64,000 nucleotides of DNA, taken from contig JBKPRA010000018.1 in the NCBI GenBank assembly GCA_046734335.1, positions 17,524-81,523 on the forward strand, given 5' to 3'. The stretch comes from DATBLE01 sp046734335. GTDB lineage: Bacteria > Actinomycetota > Thermoleophilia > Gaiellales > Gaiellaceae. Under the pieces are notes generated by a model that searched no databases, was not told the origin of the DNA, and worked only from the letters and a program-made list of their open reading frames with translations. The translations under genes were made by a program, and so were the position numbers. Shown piece after piece: positions 1 to 7,718 of the stretch; the first letter of the stretch is position 1; the number at the start of each line of letters is the position of its first letter.

Positions 1-1
1 A

Positions 2-544
2 CGCAGGTACCTGACCGCCTGTGCAGACGCCGGGCTCGCACTCCGTCTCCACGGCGATCAGTTCACCGAGCAGGGGGCGGTACCGCTCGCGATCGAGCTC
101 GGCGCGCGCTCTGTCGATCACCTGGAGGCGACCGGGGCCGAGGGTGTTCGGGCGCTTGCCGCGAGCGACGTCACGGCGGTGCTGCTCCCCGCGAGCGCGC
201 TGTTCCTGGGGCGCCGGATGCCGCCGGGGCGGACGCTGGTCGAGGCGGGCGCCGCGGTCGCCCTCGCGACGGACTTCAACCCCGGCAGCGCCTACTGCGA
301 GAGCCTCCCGCTCGTCTGCTCGCTCGCCGCCACTCAGCTGCAGCTCTCACCCGCTGAGGCGCTCGGCGCGTGCACGGTCAACGCCGCGCACGTCCTCGGC
401 CGGGCGAACCGCAAAGGCCGGCTCGCACCGGGCTATGACGCCGACCTCGTCCTACTGGACGTCCCCGACTGGCGCTACCTCGCCTACCACCTCGGCCACG
501 ATCACGTCCTCACGGTCATCTGGGGCAAGGCGGCGCTACCCTAG
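2..544 (+). CDS. hutI: Imidazolonepropionase, C-terminal part (cut by window edge)
   Basis: This is the last 180 residues of an amidohydrolase-superfamily enzyme that opens the imidazolone ring in the third step of histidine degradation. The reading frame is open from base 2, so the start lies outside the window. Visible family motifs are RLHGDQF (metal/substrate His near residue 17 of the fragment), SVDHLEAT, ATDFNPGS (the conserved Asp of the metal site) and a C-terminal GYDADLVLLDVPDW strand typical of the HutI composite domain. No other hut gene is visible, as the neighbourhood lies upstream. A different amidohydrolase is possible but the motif order fits HutI well. Confidence 0.9.
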   Translation, partial: RRYLTACADAGLALRLHGDQFTEQGAVPLAIELGARSVDHLEATGAEGVRALAASDVTAVLLPASALFLGRRMPPGRTLVEAGAAVALATDFNPGSAYCESLPLVCSLAATQLQLSPAEALGACTVNAAHVLGRANRKGRLAPGYDADLVLLDVPDWRYLAYHLGHDHVLTVIWGKAALP

Positions 545-549
545 CCGCG

Positions 550-975
550 ATGCCCACCCGTAAGCAGAAGCGGCGCCGCGAGAAGGGCCGTCGGCACGAC
601 TACGAGTACGTGTACGTCGACGACGAGGGACAAGAGGTCGAGGTCGACGAGGCCGCGGCCGACGAGCCGGCTCCGGCGAAGGCCGCCAAGGCGCCCGCGA
701 AGGGCAAGCCGAAAGCCGGCGGCCGGGCGCTGCGCGAGCCGCCGGAGCCGTCGTGGTCGCGCAGCGTCAGACGCGCGGTTCCGTGGCAGATCGGCATCCT
801 CGTCCTGATCGTCCTGGTCCTGCGCAACAGCCCGCTGGTCAGTCGGCTTCTGGTCGCGATCCTCTACGGCGCGCTCTTCGTGCCGCTGATGTACATGACC
901 GACCGCATGGTACGGAATCGGTGGCTGAAGCAGCAGGCGGCGCAGCCGGCCAAGGACAAGCGCCCCAAGCGCTAG
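550..975 (+). CDS. Hypothetical membrane-anchored protein with charged N-terminus
   Basis: A 141-residue protein of unknown function. The first 20 residues are strongly basic, followed by an acidic stretch (residues 21-40) and an Ala/Pro/Lys-rich linker (41-60). Residues 77-115 hold two closely spaced hydrophobic segments, so the protein is probably a small inner-membrane protein with both ends in the cytoplasm. It starts five bases after hutI. A TACCCT element at 537-542, seven bases before the ATG, would fit a leaderless start. The composition biases make homology assignment unreliable. Confidence 0.7.
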   Translation: MPTRKQKRRREKGRRHDYEYVYVDDEGQEVEVDEAAADEPAPAKAAKAPAKGKPKAGGRALREPPEPSWSRSVRRAVPWQIGILVLIVLVLRNSPLVSRLLVAILYGALFVPLMYMTDRMVRNRWLKQQAAQPAKDKRPKR

Positions 976-1003
976 AGAAGCCCTCGTTACACTCGTCCGC
1001 AGG

Positions 1004-1636
1004 ATGCCCCCCGTCGTCGACCGCTACGAGCTGGGCCCGATCCGGACGAACTGCTACGTCGTCCGGGCCGAGCGGGGCGCCGTGGAGGCGGTCGTCGTCG
1101 ATCCCGGGGAGGACGCGACCAATCTGCGGCTCGAGCTCGCCCGGATGTCCGTGAAGGTCGCGGGCATCCTCATCACCCACACTCACTACGACCACATCGG
1201 GGCCGTCGCCGACCTGGCCGAGTCGTCCGGAGCTCCCGTGTACGTCTCGGAAGAGGAGGCGCCGGTGCTCGCGCGGCCGTCCGACTTCTACCCCGGACAC
1301 CAGATCCGGCCGTGGAAGGCCGACGTGCGGCTCGCCGGCGACGAGACGATCGATCTGGCCGGCCTCAGCTTCGAGACGATCCAGGTGCCTGGGCACTCGC
1401 CGGGCCACCTCGCGTACTACACGGACGAGGCGCTCTTCTCGGGCGACGTCCTCTTCGCCGGCTCGGTCGGCCGGACGGACCTGCCGCGGGCGAGCTGGGA
1501 CACGCTGGTCGAGTCGATCCGCGCCCTCGTCGACCGCTTTCCGCCCGAGGCCGTCGTCTACTCCGGCCACGGGCCGCCGACCACCCTCGGCGCCGAGCTT
1601 TCGCGGAACCCGTTCCTCGCCGAGCTGCGCGCGTAG
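1004..1636 (+). CDS. Metallo-beta-lactamase-fold hydrolase (glyoxalase II-like)
   Basis: A 210-residue MBL-fold enzyme of the hydroxyacylglutathione hydrolase/YcbL type. The metal-binding motif THTHYDHIGA (HxHxDH, near residue 60), the HSPGH motif, the bridging Asp in FSGDVLF and the last His in YSGHG are all present, so a two-metal site should form. The true substrate (thioester, persulfide or other) cannot be told from sequence. A TACACT element at 988-993 lies ten bases before the ATG. The gene ends one base before hisS, and MBL hydrolase-hisS-aspS is a recurrent gene order. Confidence 0.9.
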   Translation: MPPVVDRYELGPIRTNCYVVRAERGAVEAVVVDPGEDATNLRLELARMSVKVAGILITHTHYDHIGAVADLAESSGAPVYVSEEEAPVLARPSDFYPGHQIRPWKADVRLAGDETIDLAGLSFETIQVPGHSPGHLAYYTDEALFSGDVLFAGSVGRTDLPRASWDTLVESIRALVDRFPPEAVVYSGHGPPTTLGAELSRNPFLAELRA

Positions 1637-1637
1637 G

Positions 1638-2837
1638 GTGGCCACCAGGTTCGAGGCTCCGCGCGGCACGCACGACATCCTTCCGTCCGAGCAGCCGGCG
1701 TGGTCGCTCGTCAAGCGGGAGTTCGAGCGCCTTTGTGGCCTGTACGGGTATCGCCGCATCGACACGCCGGTGTTCGAGGACACCGACCTGTTTGCCCGAA
1801 CCTCGGGGCAGGGCTCGGACATCGTGTCGAAGGAGATGTACACGTTCGCCGACCGCGGCGACCGCTCCCTGACCTTGCGGGCGGAGGCGACAGCGCCGAT
1901 CGTCCGCGCGTACCTCGAGCACGGGCTGCACCGTGAGCCGCAGCCGCAGAAGCTGTACACGATCGAGACCATCTACCGCTACGGTCGCCCCCAGAAGGGC
2001 AGGTTTCGCGAGCACTGGCAGCTCGACGCCGAGTCGATCGGCTCCGACGATCCGGCTTGCGACGCGGAGGTCATCCACCTGTACGACGCACTCCTCGGCC
2101 GGCTCGGGATCCGCGACTACCGGCTCGAGCTGAACTCGATCGGCGACGCCGAGTGTCGGCCGGCCTACCTCGAGCGTCTGCGACCGTGGTTGGAGGACCA
2201 CGCCGGCGACCTGGACGACGGCACGCGCGAGCAGGCCGCGCGCAACCCGCTGCGCGCGCTCGACAACATCGCCGCGAAGCCGCCCGCCGTGCAGGAGGTC
2301 CTGCGCGAGGCGCCCGCGGTCGGGGACTCTCTCTGCGAAGCCTGCCGCGAGCACTTCGCGGCGGTGCGGCGGTATCTGGACGCGTTCGGCGTCCGCTACG
2401 AGCTCGTGCCGACCCTCGTGCGCGGGCTCGATTACTACACCCGCACGACGTGGGAGTTCCTCGGCCCCGAGGGTGGCTCGCAGTCGACCCTCTCCGGCGG
2501 GGGCCGTTACGACGGCCTCGCCGAGGAGCTCGGCGGGGCGCGTGTTCCCGGCGTGGGCTTCGGTGCGGGCGTCGAGCGCTTGCTGCTCGCGCTCGAGCAC
2601 GCAGGCACACCGGTGCCGGAGGACGAGGCGATCGACGTCTTCTTCGTCTGCACCGACGGCGCCGATCGCGCGGCGGTGCTGGCGAAGATGATGGCGCTGC
2701 GCGCCGACGGCGTGCGGGCCGACGCCGATTTCGCCGGCCGCTCGGTCAAGGGCCAGCACACCCAGGCGGGCCGGCTCGGGGCGAAGAAGGTTGTGGTCGT
2801 TCAGCGTGACACCGACCTTGCTGAGGCGATCGCGTGA
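1638..2837 (+). CDS. hisS: Histidyl-tRNA synthetase
   Basis: A 399-residue class II synthetase that charges tRNA-His. The N-terminal RGTHDILP, the motif 2 region YRYGRPQKGRFREHWQ, the histidine-binding GLDYYTRT loop and the SGGGRYDGL / GFGAGVERLLLAL motif 3 region are all in order. The C-terminal anticodon-binding domain (about residues 320-399) is complete though short. The GTG start follows the preceding stop directly, and the end overlaps the aspS GTG by four bases (GTGA), so hisS and aspS are co-transcribed and probably translationally coupled. Confidence 0.97.
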   Translation: MATRFEAPRGTHDILPSEQPAWSLVKREFERLCGLYGYRRIDTPVFEDTDLFARTSGQGSDIVSKEMYTFADRGDRSLTLRAEATAPIVRAYLEHGLHREPQPQKLYTIETIYRYGRPQKGRFREHWQLDAESIGSDDPACDAEVIHLYDALLGRLGIRDYRLELNSIGDAECRPAYLERLRPWLEDHAGDLDDGTREQAARNPLRALDNIAAKPPAVQEVLREAPAVGDSLCEACREHFAAVRRYLDAFGVRYELVPTLVRGLDYYTRTTWEFLGPEGGSQSTLSGGGRYDGLAEELGGARVPGVGFGAGVERLLLALEHAGTPVPEDEAIDVFFVCTDGADRAAVLAKMMALRADGVRADADFAGRSVKGQHTQAGRLGAKKVVVVQRDTDLAEAIA

Positions 2838-4585
2838 GCTGGCGCGACCTCCGCTGTGGCGAGCCGCGTCCCGACCGGGTCGGACAGCGCCTGACCCTCG
2901 CCGGATGGATCGACACCCGCCGCGACCACGGCGGGCTCGTCTTCGTCGACCTGCGCGACCATACAGGTCTCTGTCAGCTGGTGATCAATCCCGAGCACGC
3001 GCCAGAGGCGCACACGGTCGCACACGAGCTCCGCAACGAGTTCGTCGTCCAGGCCGAGGGAGAACTGGTCGCGCGCGCGCCCGAGGCGGTCAACACCGGG
3101 CTGCCGACCGGCGGCGTCGAGCTGCAGGTGGACCGGCTCGACATCCTCTCTCGCTCCACGCCGCTGCCCTTCCAGCTGGACGAGGAGCACGTCGACGAGA
3201 CCCTCCGCCTCCGTTACCGGTGGCTGGACCTGCGGCGAGGGCAGATGCAACGCAACCTGCGGCTCTCGCACACGGTCGTGCAGTCGATCCGCCGGACGAT
3301 GGACGAGCGCGAATTCGTCGACGTGTGGACGCCGAGCATGACGCGAGGCACGCCGGAAGGCGCCCGCGACTTCCTCGTGCCCGTGCGGCTGCAGCCGGGG
3401 AAGTTCTTCGCGCTGGCCCAGAGCCCGCAGCTGTTCAAACAGCTCTGCATGATCGGCGGGCTCGACCGCTACTACCAGATCGCCACCTGCTGGCGCGACG
3501 AGGATCTCCGCGCGGACCGGCAGTTCGAGTTCCGGCAGCTCGACCTGGAGATGGCCTTCGTCGAGCGCGAGGATGTCCTCGACGTCATGGAGGCCGCGGT
3601 CGTGAACGCGTTCGAAGCGCTCGACCGTGAGGCGCCCGAGCGGCCGTTTCCGCGGATGGGCTATGACGAGGCGATCGCCAAGTACGGCACGGACAAGCCG
3701 GACCTGCGCTTCGGCCTCGAGATCCAGGACGCGACGGAGGTGACGCGCGGCTCCGAGTTCGGCGTGTTCGCGGGGGCGGAGACCGTGCGATTCATCGAGG
3801 TCCCGCACGAGTACTCGCGCGCCGAGCTCGCCCGCCTGGAGGAGGTGGCGAAGGAGTGGGGGGCGAAGGGGCTCGCGTACATCGTCCACGACGCAGACGG
3901 CGAGACCCGTTCACCGATCGCCAAGTTCCTTTCCGAGCGGGAGCTCTCGGCGTTCTCCGCGCCTCCGAAATCGACCGTCCTGTTCGGCGCGGGTGAGCCG
4001 AGCCTCGTCGCGCGTGTGCTGGGCGGGCTGCGGCTGCACGTGGCGCGCGAGCTGGGGCTGGCCGATCCGCAGGCGGACGCCTTCCACTGGGTGATCGATT
4101 TCCCCCTTTTCCAGCGAGACGAGGACACGGGTCAGTGGACGTTCCTGCACCATCCGTTCACGGCGCCGATCCCGGGGGAGGAGGCCTTCGAGGCCGACCC
4201 CGGCGCGGCGAAGAGCCAGCACTACGACCTGATCTGGAACGGCTGGGAGCTCGGCTCCGGCTCCATCCGGATCCACCGCTCCGAGGTCCAGGCGGCGGTC
4301 TTCCGGACGATGGGGATGAGCGACGAGGAGGCGAACGGCAAGTTCGGGTTCCTGCTCGAGGCGCTCGAGATGGGCGCTCCGCCGCACGGTGGCTTCGCCA
4401 TGGGCCTGGAGCGGTTCGTCGCGTTGATGGCAGGCGAGCCGGACATCCGTCAGATCGTCGCGTTCCCGAAGGTGTCGAGCGGTGCTGACCCGCTGACCGG
4501 CGCGCCGACTCCCATGCCCGCAGACGTGCTCCGGGATCTGGGCATCGAGGCGCTGCCGACCGAGGCGGAGCACGGGGGCATCTAG
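2834..4585 (+). CDS. aspS: Aspartyl-tRNA synthetase
   Basis: A 583-residue bacterial-type AspRS with an N-terminal OB-fold anticodon-binding domain (about 1-110), a class II catalytic core and the bacterial insertion domain (about 280-420). Motif 2 appears as CWRDEDLRADRQFEF and motif 3 as GFAMGLERFVALM. It shares a GTGA overlap with hisS. Whether it is discriminating or also makes Asp-tRNA-Asn cannot be decided here; no gatCAB genes are in the window. Length and motifs are standard. Confidence 0.97.
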   Translation: MSWRDLRCGEPRPDRVGQRLTLAGWIDTRRDHGGLVFVDLRDHTGLCQLVINPEHAPEAHTVAHELRNEFVVQAEGELVARAPEAVNTGLPTGGVELQVDRLDILSRSTPLPFQLDEEHVDETLRLRYRWLDLRRGQMQRNLRLSHTVVQSIRRTMDEREFVDVWTPSMTRGTPEGARDFLVPVRLQPGKFFALAQSPQLFKQLCMIGGLDRYYQIATCWRDEDLRADRQFEFRQLDLEMAFVEREDVLDVMEAAVVNAFEALDREAPERPFPRMGYDEAIAKYGTDKPDLRFGLEIQDATEVTRGSEFGVFAGAETVRFIEVPHEYSRAELARLEEVAKEWGAKGLAYIVHDADGETRSPIAKFLSERELSAFSAPPKSTVLFGAGEPSLVARVLGGLRLHVARELGLADPQADAFHWVIDFPLFQRDEDTGQWTFLHHPFTAPIPGEEAFEADPGAAKSQHYDLIWNGWELGSGSIRIHRSEVQAAVFRTMGMSDEEANGKFGFLLEALEMGAPPHGGFAMGLERFVALMAGEPDIRQIVAFPKVSSGADPLTGAPTPMPADVLRDLGIEALPTEAEHGGI

Positions 4586-4594
4586 ACTCGTCGC

Positions 4595-4948
4595 ATGCGC
4601 GGGTTCGCGCCGAGATTCGCGCTCGAAGCCGGTTTTCTGATCCTGCTCGGTGTCGGCGCGGGCTACGCTGACCTCCGTCCGGCGGCGATCATCGCGATCG
4701 TCGTGGGCGGCTGGCTCCTCGTGGCGCTCGTCGAGCTCGCCGTCTGGCGCGCGCAGGCGCGTCCTGCCGTCGTCCTCGCGTCGCCCCCCGAACGGGAAGA
4801 AGATGCCTCGGCGGTGGAACCGGCCCCCGCGGCAGAGGACCGCGACTACCCGCTACGCGCGGATGCCGGGGACGCACCCTCCGAAGAAGTCGAGGCGTAC
4901 ACGCGGATCATCGAGGCCGGCTCCGACGAGGACGCGGCCGCTCGGTGA
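4595..4948 (+). CDS. Small membrane protein of unknown function
   Basis: A 117-residue protein with two predicted transmembrane segments in the first half (about residues 10-27 and 30-50) and a strongly acidic cytoplasmic tail. I do not recognise a family. The start is supported by a TAGACT element at 4583-4588, six bases before the ATG and overlapping the aspS stop codon, which would give a leaderless mRNA. Its stop overlaps the next start (GTGA), so it is probably co-expressed with the RlpA-like protein. Confidence 0.7.
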   Translation: MRGFAPRFALEAGFLILLGVGAGYADLRPAAIIAIVVGGWLLVALVELAVWRAQARPAVVLASPPEREEDASAVEPAPAAEDRDYPLRADAGDAPSEEVEAYTRIIEAGSDEDAAAR

Positions 4949-5376
4949 GGCCGGTTCTGGCCCAGCGGCAGCTCGCCCTGCTGGCCGCCGGGCTCCTCGC
5001 CGGAGTGGTCGGCCTGGCGGTCGCGTCGCGCGACGACCAGGCCGCGTCTGCCAAGGCTGTACTGCCGCAGCCGGCCGTCTCCAGCGTCAGCGGCTGGTAC
5101 CCGGCGCTGGCCGGCGTCCGTTCGCGGCCGTTGGCCGGGCGCGTGTCCGGCTGCGGCACGCTGCTGAAGCCGAAGACGCTCGGGGTCGACCACCCCGTGC
5201 TGCCCTGTGGAGCGAAGATCTTCGTCGCGTTCGGAGGAAAGACCGTGCTGACCACGGTCGTCGACCGAGGCCCGTTCACACCGCGGCCCGACTTCGAGGT
5301 GACGCCGGCGCTCGCCGACGTGCTCGGCCTCAAGGGCGTCCAGGCGATTCGGTGGAGCTTCGCCAAGGCGGGGTAG
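4945..5376 (+). CDS. Secreted/anchored RlpA-like double-psi beta-barrel protein
   Basis: A 143-residue protein with an N-terminal signal-anchor (about residues 8-30) and a C-terminal double-psi beta-barrel of the RlpA/expansin type. Typical motifs are SGWYP, SGCGTLLKP, LPCGAKIFV and the TTVVDRGPF segment that carries the conserved Asp of this fold. Family members bind or cleave peptidoglycan glycan strands. Here the SPOR domain of RlpA is missing, so a role as a small cell-wall-binding or resuscitation-type protein is an inference. Translation is probably coupled to the upstream membrane protein. Confidence 0.8.
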   Translation: MRPVLAQRQLALLAAGLLAGVVGLAVASRDDQAASAKAVLPQPAVSSVSGWYPALAGVRSRPLAGRVSGCGTLLKPKTLGVDHPVLPCGAKIFVAFGGKTVLTTVVDRGPFTPRPDFEVTPALADVLGLKGVQAIRWSFAKAG

Positions 5377-5392
5377 ACCGGCGGACGCCCGC

Positions 5393-5398
5393 TAGAGT
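5393..5398 (+). promoter_or_regulatory. -10 element (TAGAGT) of the candidate small RNA
   Basis: TAGAGT lies six bases before the 5' end of a long closing helix that begins at 5405. This matches the -10 pattern used throughout the window. No clear -35 is visible. The same box could instead serve a leaderless GTG reading frame at 5405, but that frame runs through the T-rich terminator and has no protein-like features. Confidence 0.5.
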
Positions 5399-5404
5399 GG
5401 GCGC

Positions 5405-5577
5405 GTGCCCGACCCTGTTCGTGGCTCCGCATACCTATGTAGAACCAACAGCCAAAGCGAGGGAGCCCGAGTCGGGCTCGGCGAGTCGGGAGACGAGCCG
5501 GCCCGCACGGCACCCACCTGGTTCGTCCAGGTTCGCTACGGAGCGGAGACATCGGCAGGGTGGGGCACATCTTTTTT
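5405..5577 (+). ncRNA. ssrS: Candidate 6S-type regulatory RNA with its own terminator
   Basis: About 173 nt with the architecture of 6S RNA, the RNA that binds the sigma-70 RNA polymerase holoenzyme. The 5' end (5405-5417) pairs with 5556-5568 in a 13-bp closing helix with one mismatch. A further GCTCCG/CGGAGC pairing lies inside it, then a large open region, then distal hairpins. The 3' strand of the open region carries a small hairpin with arms ACCTGG and CCAGGT, a feature also found in the 3' strand of the 6S bubble. A run of six T (5572-5577) directly follows the closing helix and should act as terminator. The apical part can fold as two hairpins rather than one, which is less typical. 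The region has no convincing reading frame. No 4.5S, tmRNA or RNase P signature sequences are present. Confidence 0.5.
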
Positions 5578-5679
5578 CAGCTGTTCGGCGCGCCCGCCTT
5601 GCGTTCCACAATCGTCACGTTCCGGTGGGACACCCTGGACGGTTTCCAGGCTACGCTCGACGTAGGGGTAAGGGGAACT

Positions 5680-5698
5680 CCCCCACCCAGGGTGGGGG
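5680..5698 (+). terminator. Perfect GC hairpin upstream of mnmA
   Basis: A nine-base perfect inverted repeat around one central base (CCCCCACCC / GGGTGGGGG), followed by only three T. Directly before it lies GGGGAACTCCCC, which can pair with itself or compete. Between 5578 and 5763 I see no gene; a TACGCT box at 5652-5657 could be a promoter, in which case this hairpin would sit in the mnmA leader. Terminator or leader structure cannot be decided. Confidence 0.35.
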
Positions 5699-5763
5699 TT
5701 TGAACGGGGAAAGCGACGGTCCGCGGTTCCGGTCGACATCAGCCGTGTGCCATCCTGGAGCGG

Positions 5764-7014
5764 ATGATCGAGATCGCCGGTGATTCGTCGCGTGAGGGCT
5801 GCTGGGCGCTCGTCCGGCTACGGCTAGAGGGCGACCGGATCGTCGACGCCGACGCCGACGGGCTCGACACCGACCCGCGTGGTCTGACCCTCCTCGAGGC
5901 GGCGTCCGTCGGCGGGGAGACGCTGGCGGTCGACGCTCTTGCGAACGCGATCGGGCCCGTCTTCCGGGCGCCCCCATCGCCGACCCGGGTGGCGGTGGCG
6001 ATGAGCGGCGGTGTCGACTCGGCCGTCGCGCTGCTGCGGGCAGGACGCGATGCCATCGGCGTCACTCTCCGCCTCTGGACCGATCCGCACGGTTCGAGCT
6101 CCGAGCGCGTTTGCTGCTCGCCCGGGGCGGTGATCGCCGCTCGCGAGACCTGCCACTCGTTCGGTATCCCCCACGTTACTCTGGACCTGCGGGACGAGTT
6201 CCGGCGCGCGGTTGTCGACCCGTTCGTCCGAGGCTACTCGAGCGGTCAAACACCCAATCCGTGCACGCGCTGCAACGGGCGCTTCCGCTTCGCCGAGTTA
6301 CTCGCCTTCGCACGGCGCGCCGGCGCGCCCAGGCTGGCCACGGGTCACTACGCGCGGATCGTCGAGCGTGACGGCCGGCCGATGCTCGCCCGCGGAGTGG
6401 ACGAACGGAAGGACCAGTCGTACATGCTCGCCGGCGTGGCTCCGGCGACGCTGGGCGGCGTGTGGTTTCCGTTGGGCGAGAGCCGCAAGGACGAGATCCG
6501 CGCAGAGGCAGCCGAGGCCGGGCTCGCCGTGGCCGGACGCGCGGAGAGCCAGGAGGCGTGTTTCCTGGCCGGCGACGACTACCGCGTGTTCCTCGAAAGG
6601 CGCGGCCTGGAGCGGCTTGCGGGCCCGATCGTCGACCGCGCAGGTACCCGGCTCGGTTCGCATGACGGGCACTGGCGCTACACCCCCGGCCAGCGCCGCG
6701 GGCTCGGGGTCGCCGCCGGTCTGCCGCTGTACACGATCTCGACGGATGCCACGACGAACACCGTCGTCGTCGGGCCTCGAGCGGAGCTCGCGCGGACGTC
6801 GCTGGCCGTTGCCGGGCGGCTATACGCGCCGGTCGACCGAGCGGACGTGAAGATCCGCTACCGCTCGCCTCCCGTCTCGGCCACGATCCGACCGGTCCCG
6901 CGCGGCTTCACGGCACAGTTCGACGAGCCGGTGTACGGCGCCGCCCCGGGCCAGACGGCCGTGGTGTACGACGACGACGTAGTCGTCGGCGCAGGCACGC
7001 TCGTTCCGGCCTAA
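5764..7014 (+). CDS. mnmA: tRNA 2-thiouridylase MnmA with NifU-like N-terminal extension
   Basis: A 416-residue protein that transfers sulfur to U34 of tRNA-Lys/Glu/Gln. The PP-loop ATPase motif SGGVDS is at residues 81-86, the first catalytic Cys region reads TPNPCTRCN, and the second is ESQEACFLAGDDY. The C-terminal PUA-like and barrel domains are present (about 280-416). The first 75 residues are an addition compared with standard MnmA (SGGVDS normally near residue 10). They resemble the NifU/IscU scaffold fold (RLEGDRIVDADADG) but lack its Cys ligands. GGAGCGG just before the ATG is a plausible Shine-Dalgarno site. Confidence 0.92.
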   Translation: MIEIAGDSSREGCWALVRLRLEGDRIVDADADGLDTDPRGLTLLEAASVGGETLAVDALANAIGPVFRAPPSPTRVAVAMSGGVDSAVALLRAGRDAIGVTLRLWTDPHGSSSERVCCSPGAVIAARETCHSFGIPHVTLDLRDEFRRAVVDPFVRGYSSGQTPNPCTRCNGRFRFAELLAFARRAGAPRLATGHYARIVERDGRPMLARGVDERKDQSYMLAGVAPATLGGVWFPLGESRKDEIRAEAAEAGLAVAGRAESQEACFLAGDDYRVFLERRGLERLAGPIVDRAGTRLGSHDGHWRYTPGQRRGLGVAAGLPLYTISTDATTNTVVVGPRAELARTSLAVAGRLYAPVDRADVKIRYRSPPVSATIRPVPRGFTAQFDEPVYGAAPGQTAVVYDDDVVVGAGTLVPA

Positions 7015-7023
7015 GATCCCGCG

Positions 7024-7482
7024 ATGCTCAGCTCCGTCGACTGGGGTGACGTCGCGTACGCGGCGCTCGCCTTCTTCCTCGTTCTCGCCGGGCTCGCGGT
7101 CGCCTACGGGGCCTTCCGCTTCGGTAGGACGCTGGGCCGGGCATCGTCGCTGATCGAGGGGACCGAGACCGAGCTGCTGCCCGTGATCACGAAGCTCGGC
7201 GGCACACTCGACCGTGTCAACACGCAGCTCGACAAGGTCGACGTGATGACCGACAGCGCGGTCGACGCCGTCTCGACGGTCGACGTGGGGGTGCGGCGGG
7301 TCACCACGGTGGTGACGAGGCCGGTACAGGCGGTGGCCGGCTTCTTCACGGGCGCGCGTCACGCGACCTCGGCGGTCCGGTCGGGGGCGAGCTGGCGCGA
7401 CGCCGTCGACACTGGTCGCTCGGAGGCGGCTCGGCGCGAGCAGGATCTCGCCGACGAGCTTCGCCAGGCCGATACGCCCTGA
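7024..7482 (+). CDS. DUF948-like membrane-anchored protein
   Basis: A 152-residue protein with one N-terminal transmembrane helix (about residues 10-32) followed by an amphipathic, probably helical stretch with regularly spaced hydrophobics (LDRVNTQLDKVDVMTD), as in the DUF948 family of general-stress-type proteins. Function is unknown. A TAAGAT element at 7012-7017, overlapping the mnmA stop codon, lies six bases before the ATG and suggests a leaderless transcript. In many actinobacteria a DUF948 gene precedes alaS, as here. Confidence 0.8.
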   Translation: MLSSVDWGDVAYAALAFFLVLAGLAVAYGAFRFGRTLGRASSLIEGTETELLPVITKLGGTLDRVNTQLDKVDVMTDSAVDAVSTVDVGVRRVTTVVTRPVQAVAGFFTGARHATSAVRSGASWRDAVDTGRSEAARREQDLADELRQADTP

Positions 7483-7580
7483 TCTGCCGCGTTCACTCCG
7501 GCCGAGGGCCGTTTCGGCTCTCTCCGGCGTGCCCCAGCGTCCTCTGCCCACGCGCTTTGCGCGTGAGGCAAGACGCCGAC

Positions 7581-7620
7581 CGCGACCGCCCCGGTCGCGT
7601 CCGGCTTCCCCGGGGCGGTC
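7581..7620 (+). terminator. Two mutually exclusive GC hairpins between DUF948 gene and alaS
   Basis: Hairpin A pairs CGCGACCG (7581-7588) with CGGTCGCG (7592-7599). Hairpin B pairs an 11-base arm at 7584-7594 with 7610-7620. They share the left arm and cannot form together. A third copy of CGCGACCG lies at 7634-7641. There is no T-run. As alaS has its own promoter at its start codon, the likely role is termination of the mnmA/DUF948 transcript rather than alaS attenuation. The rest of 7483-7718 shows nothing else. Confidence 0.4.
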
Positions 7621-7705
7621 CTAACGCGGAAAACGCGACCGGCGCGTGACGCGACGGTGCCGGATGGTCACCGTCTCGTCCACAGGCACCGGCTCGGCCC
7701 CTCCC

Positions 7706-7711
7706 TAGAAT
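7706..7711 (+). promoter_or_regulatory. -10 element (TAGAAT) for leaderless alaS
   Basis: TAGAAT seven bases before the alaS ATG. It is one of the clearest examples of the start-proximal -10 boxes used in this genome; transcription would begin at or next to the start codon. No Shine-Dalgarno sequence is present. Confidence 0.6.
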
Positions 7712-7718
7712 CCCAGGC

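Noticed and set aside
5405..5665. GTG frame of 86 codons with a -10 box
   Set aside because: It runs through a helix followed by a T-run, has no family features, and its sequence folds as a structured RNA; I favour a small RNA.
5578..5763. SRP (4.5S) RNA
   Set aside because: The conserved tetraloop region with GGAAGCAGCC-type sequence is absent.
7483..7718. T-box or amino-acid riboswitch for alaS
   Set aside because: No T-box sequence or specifier structure is visible, and alaS has a -10 box at its start codon, so a long leader is not expected.
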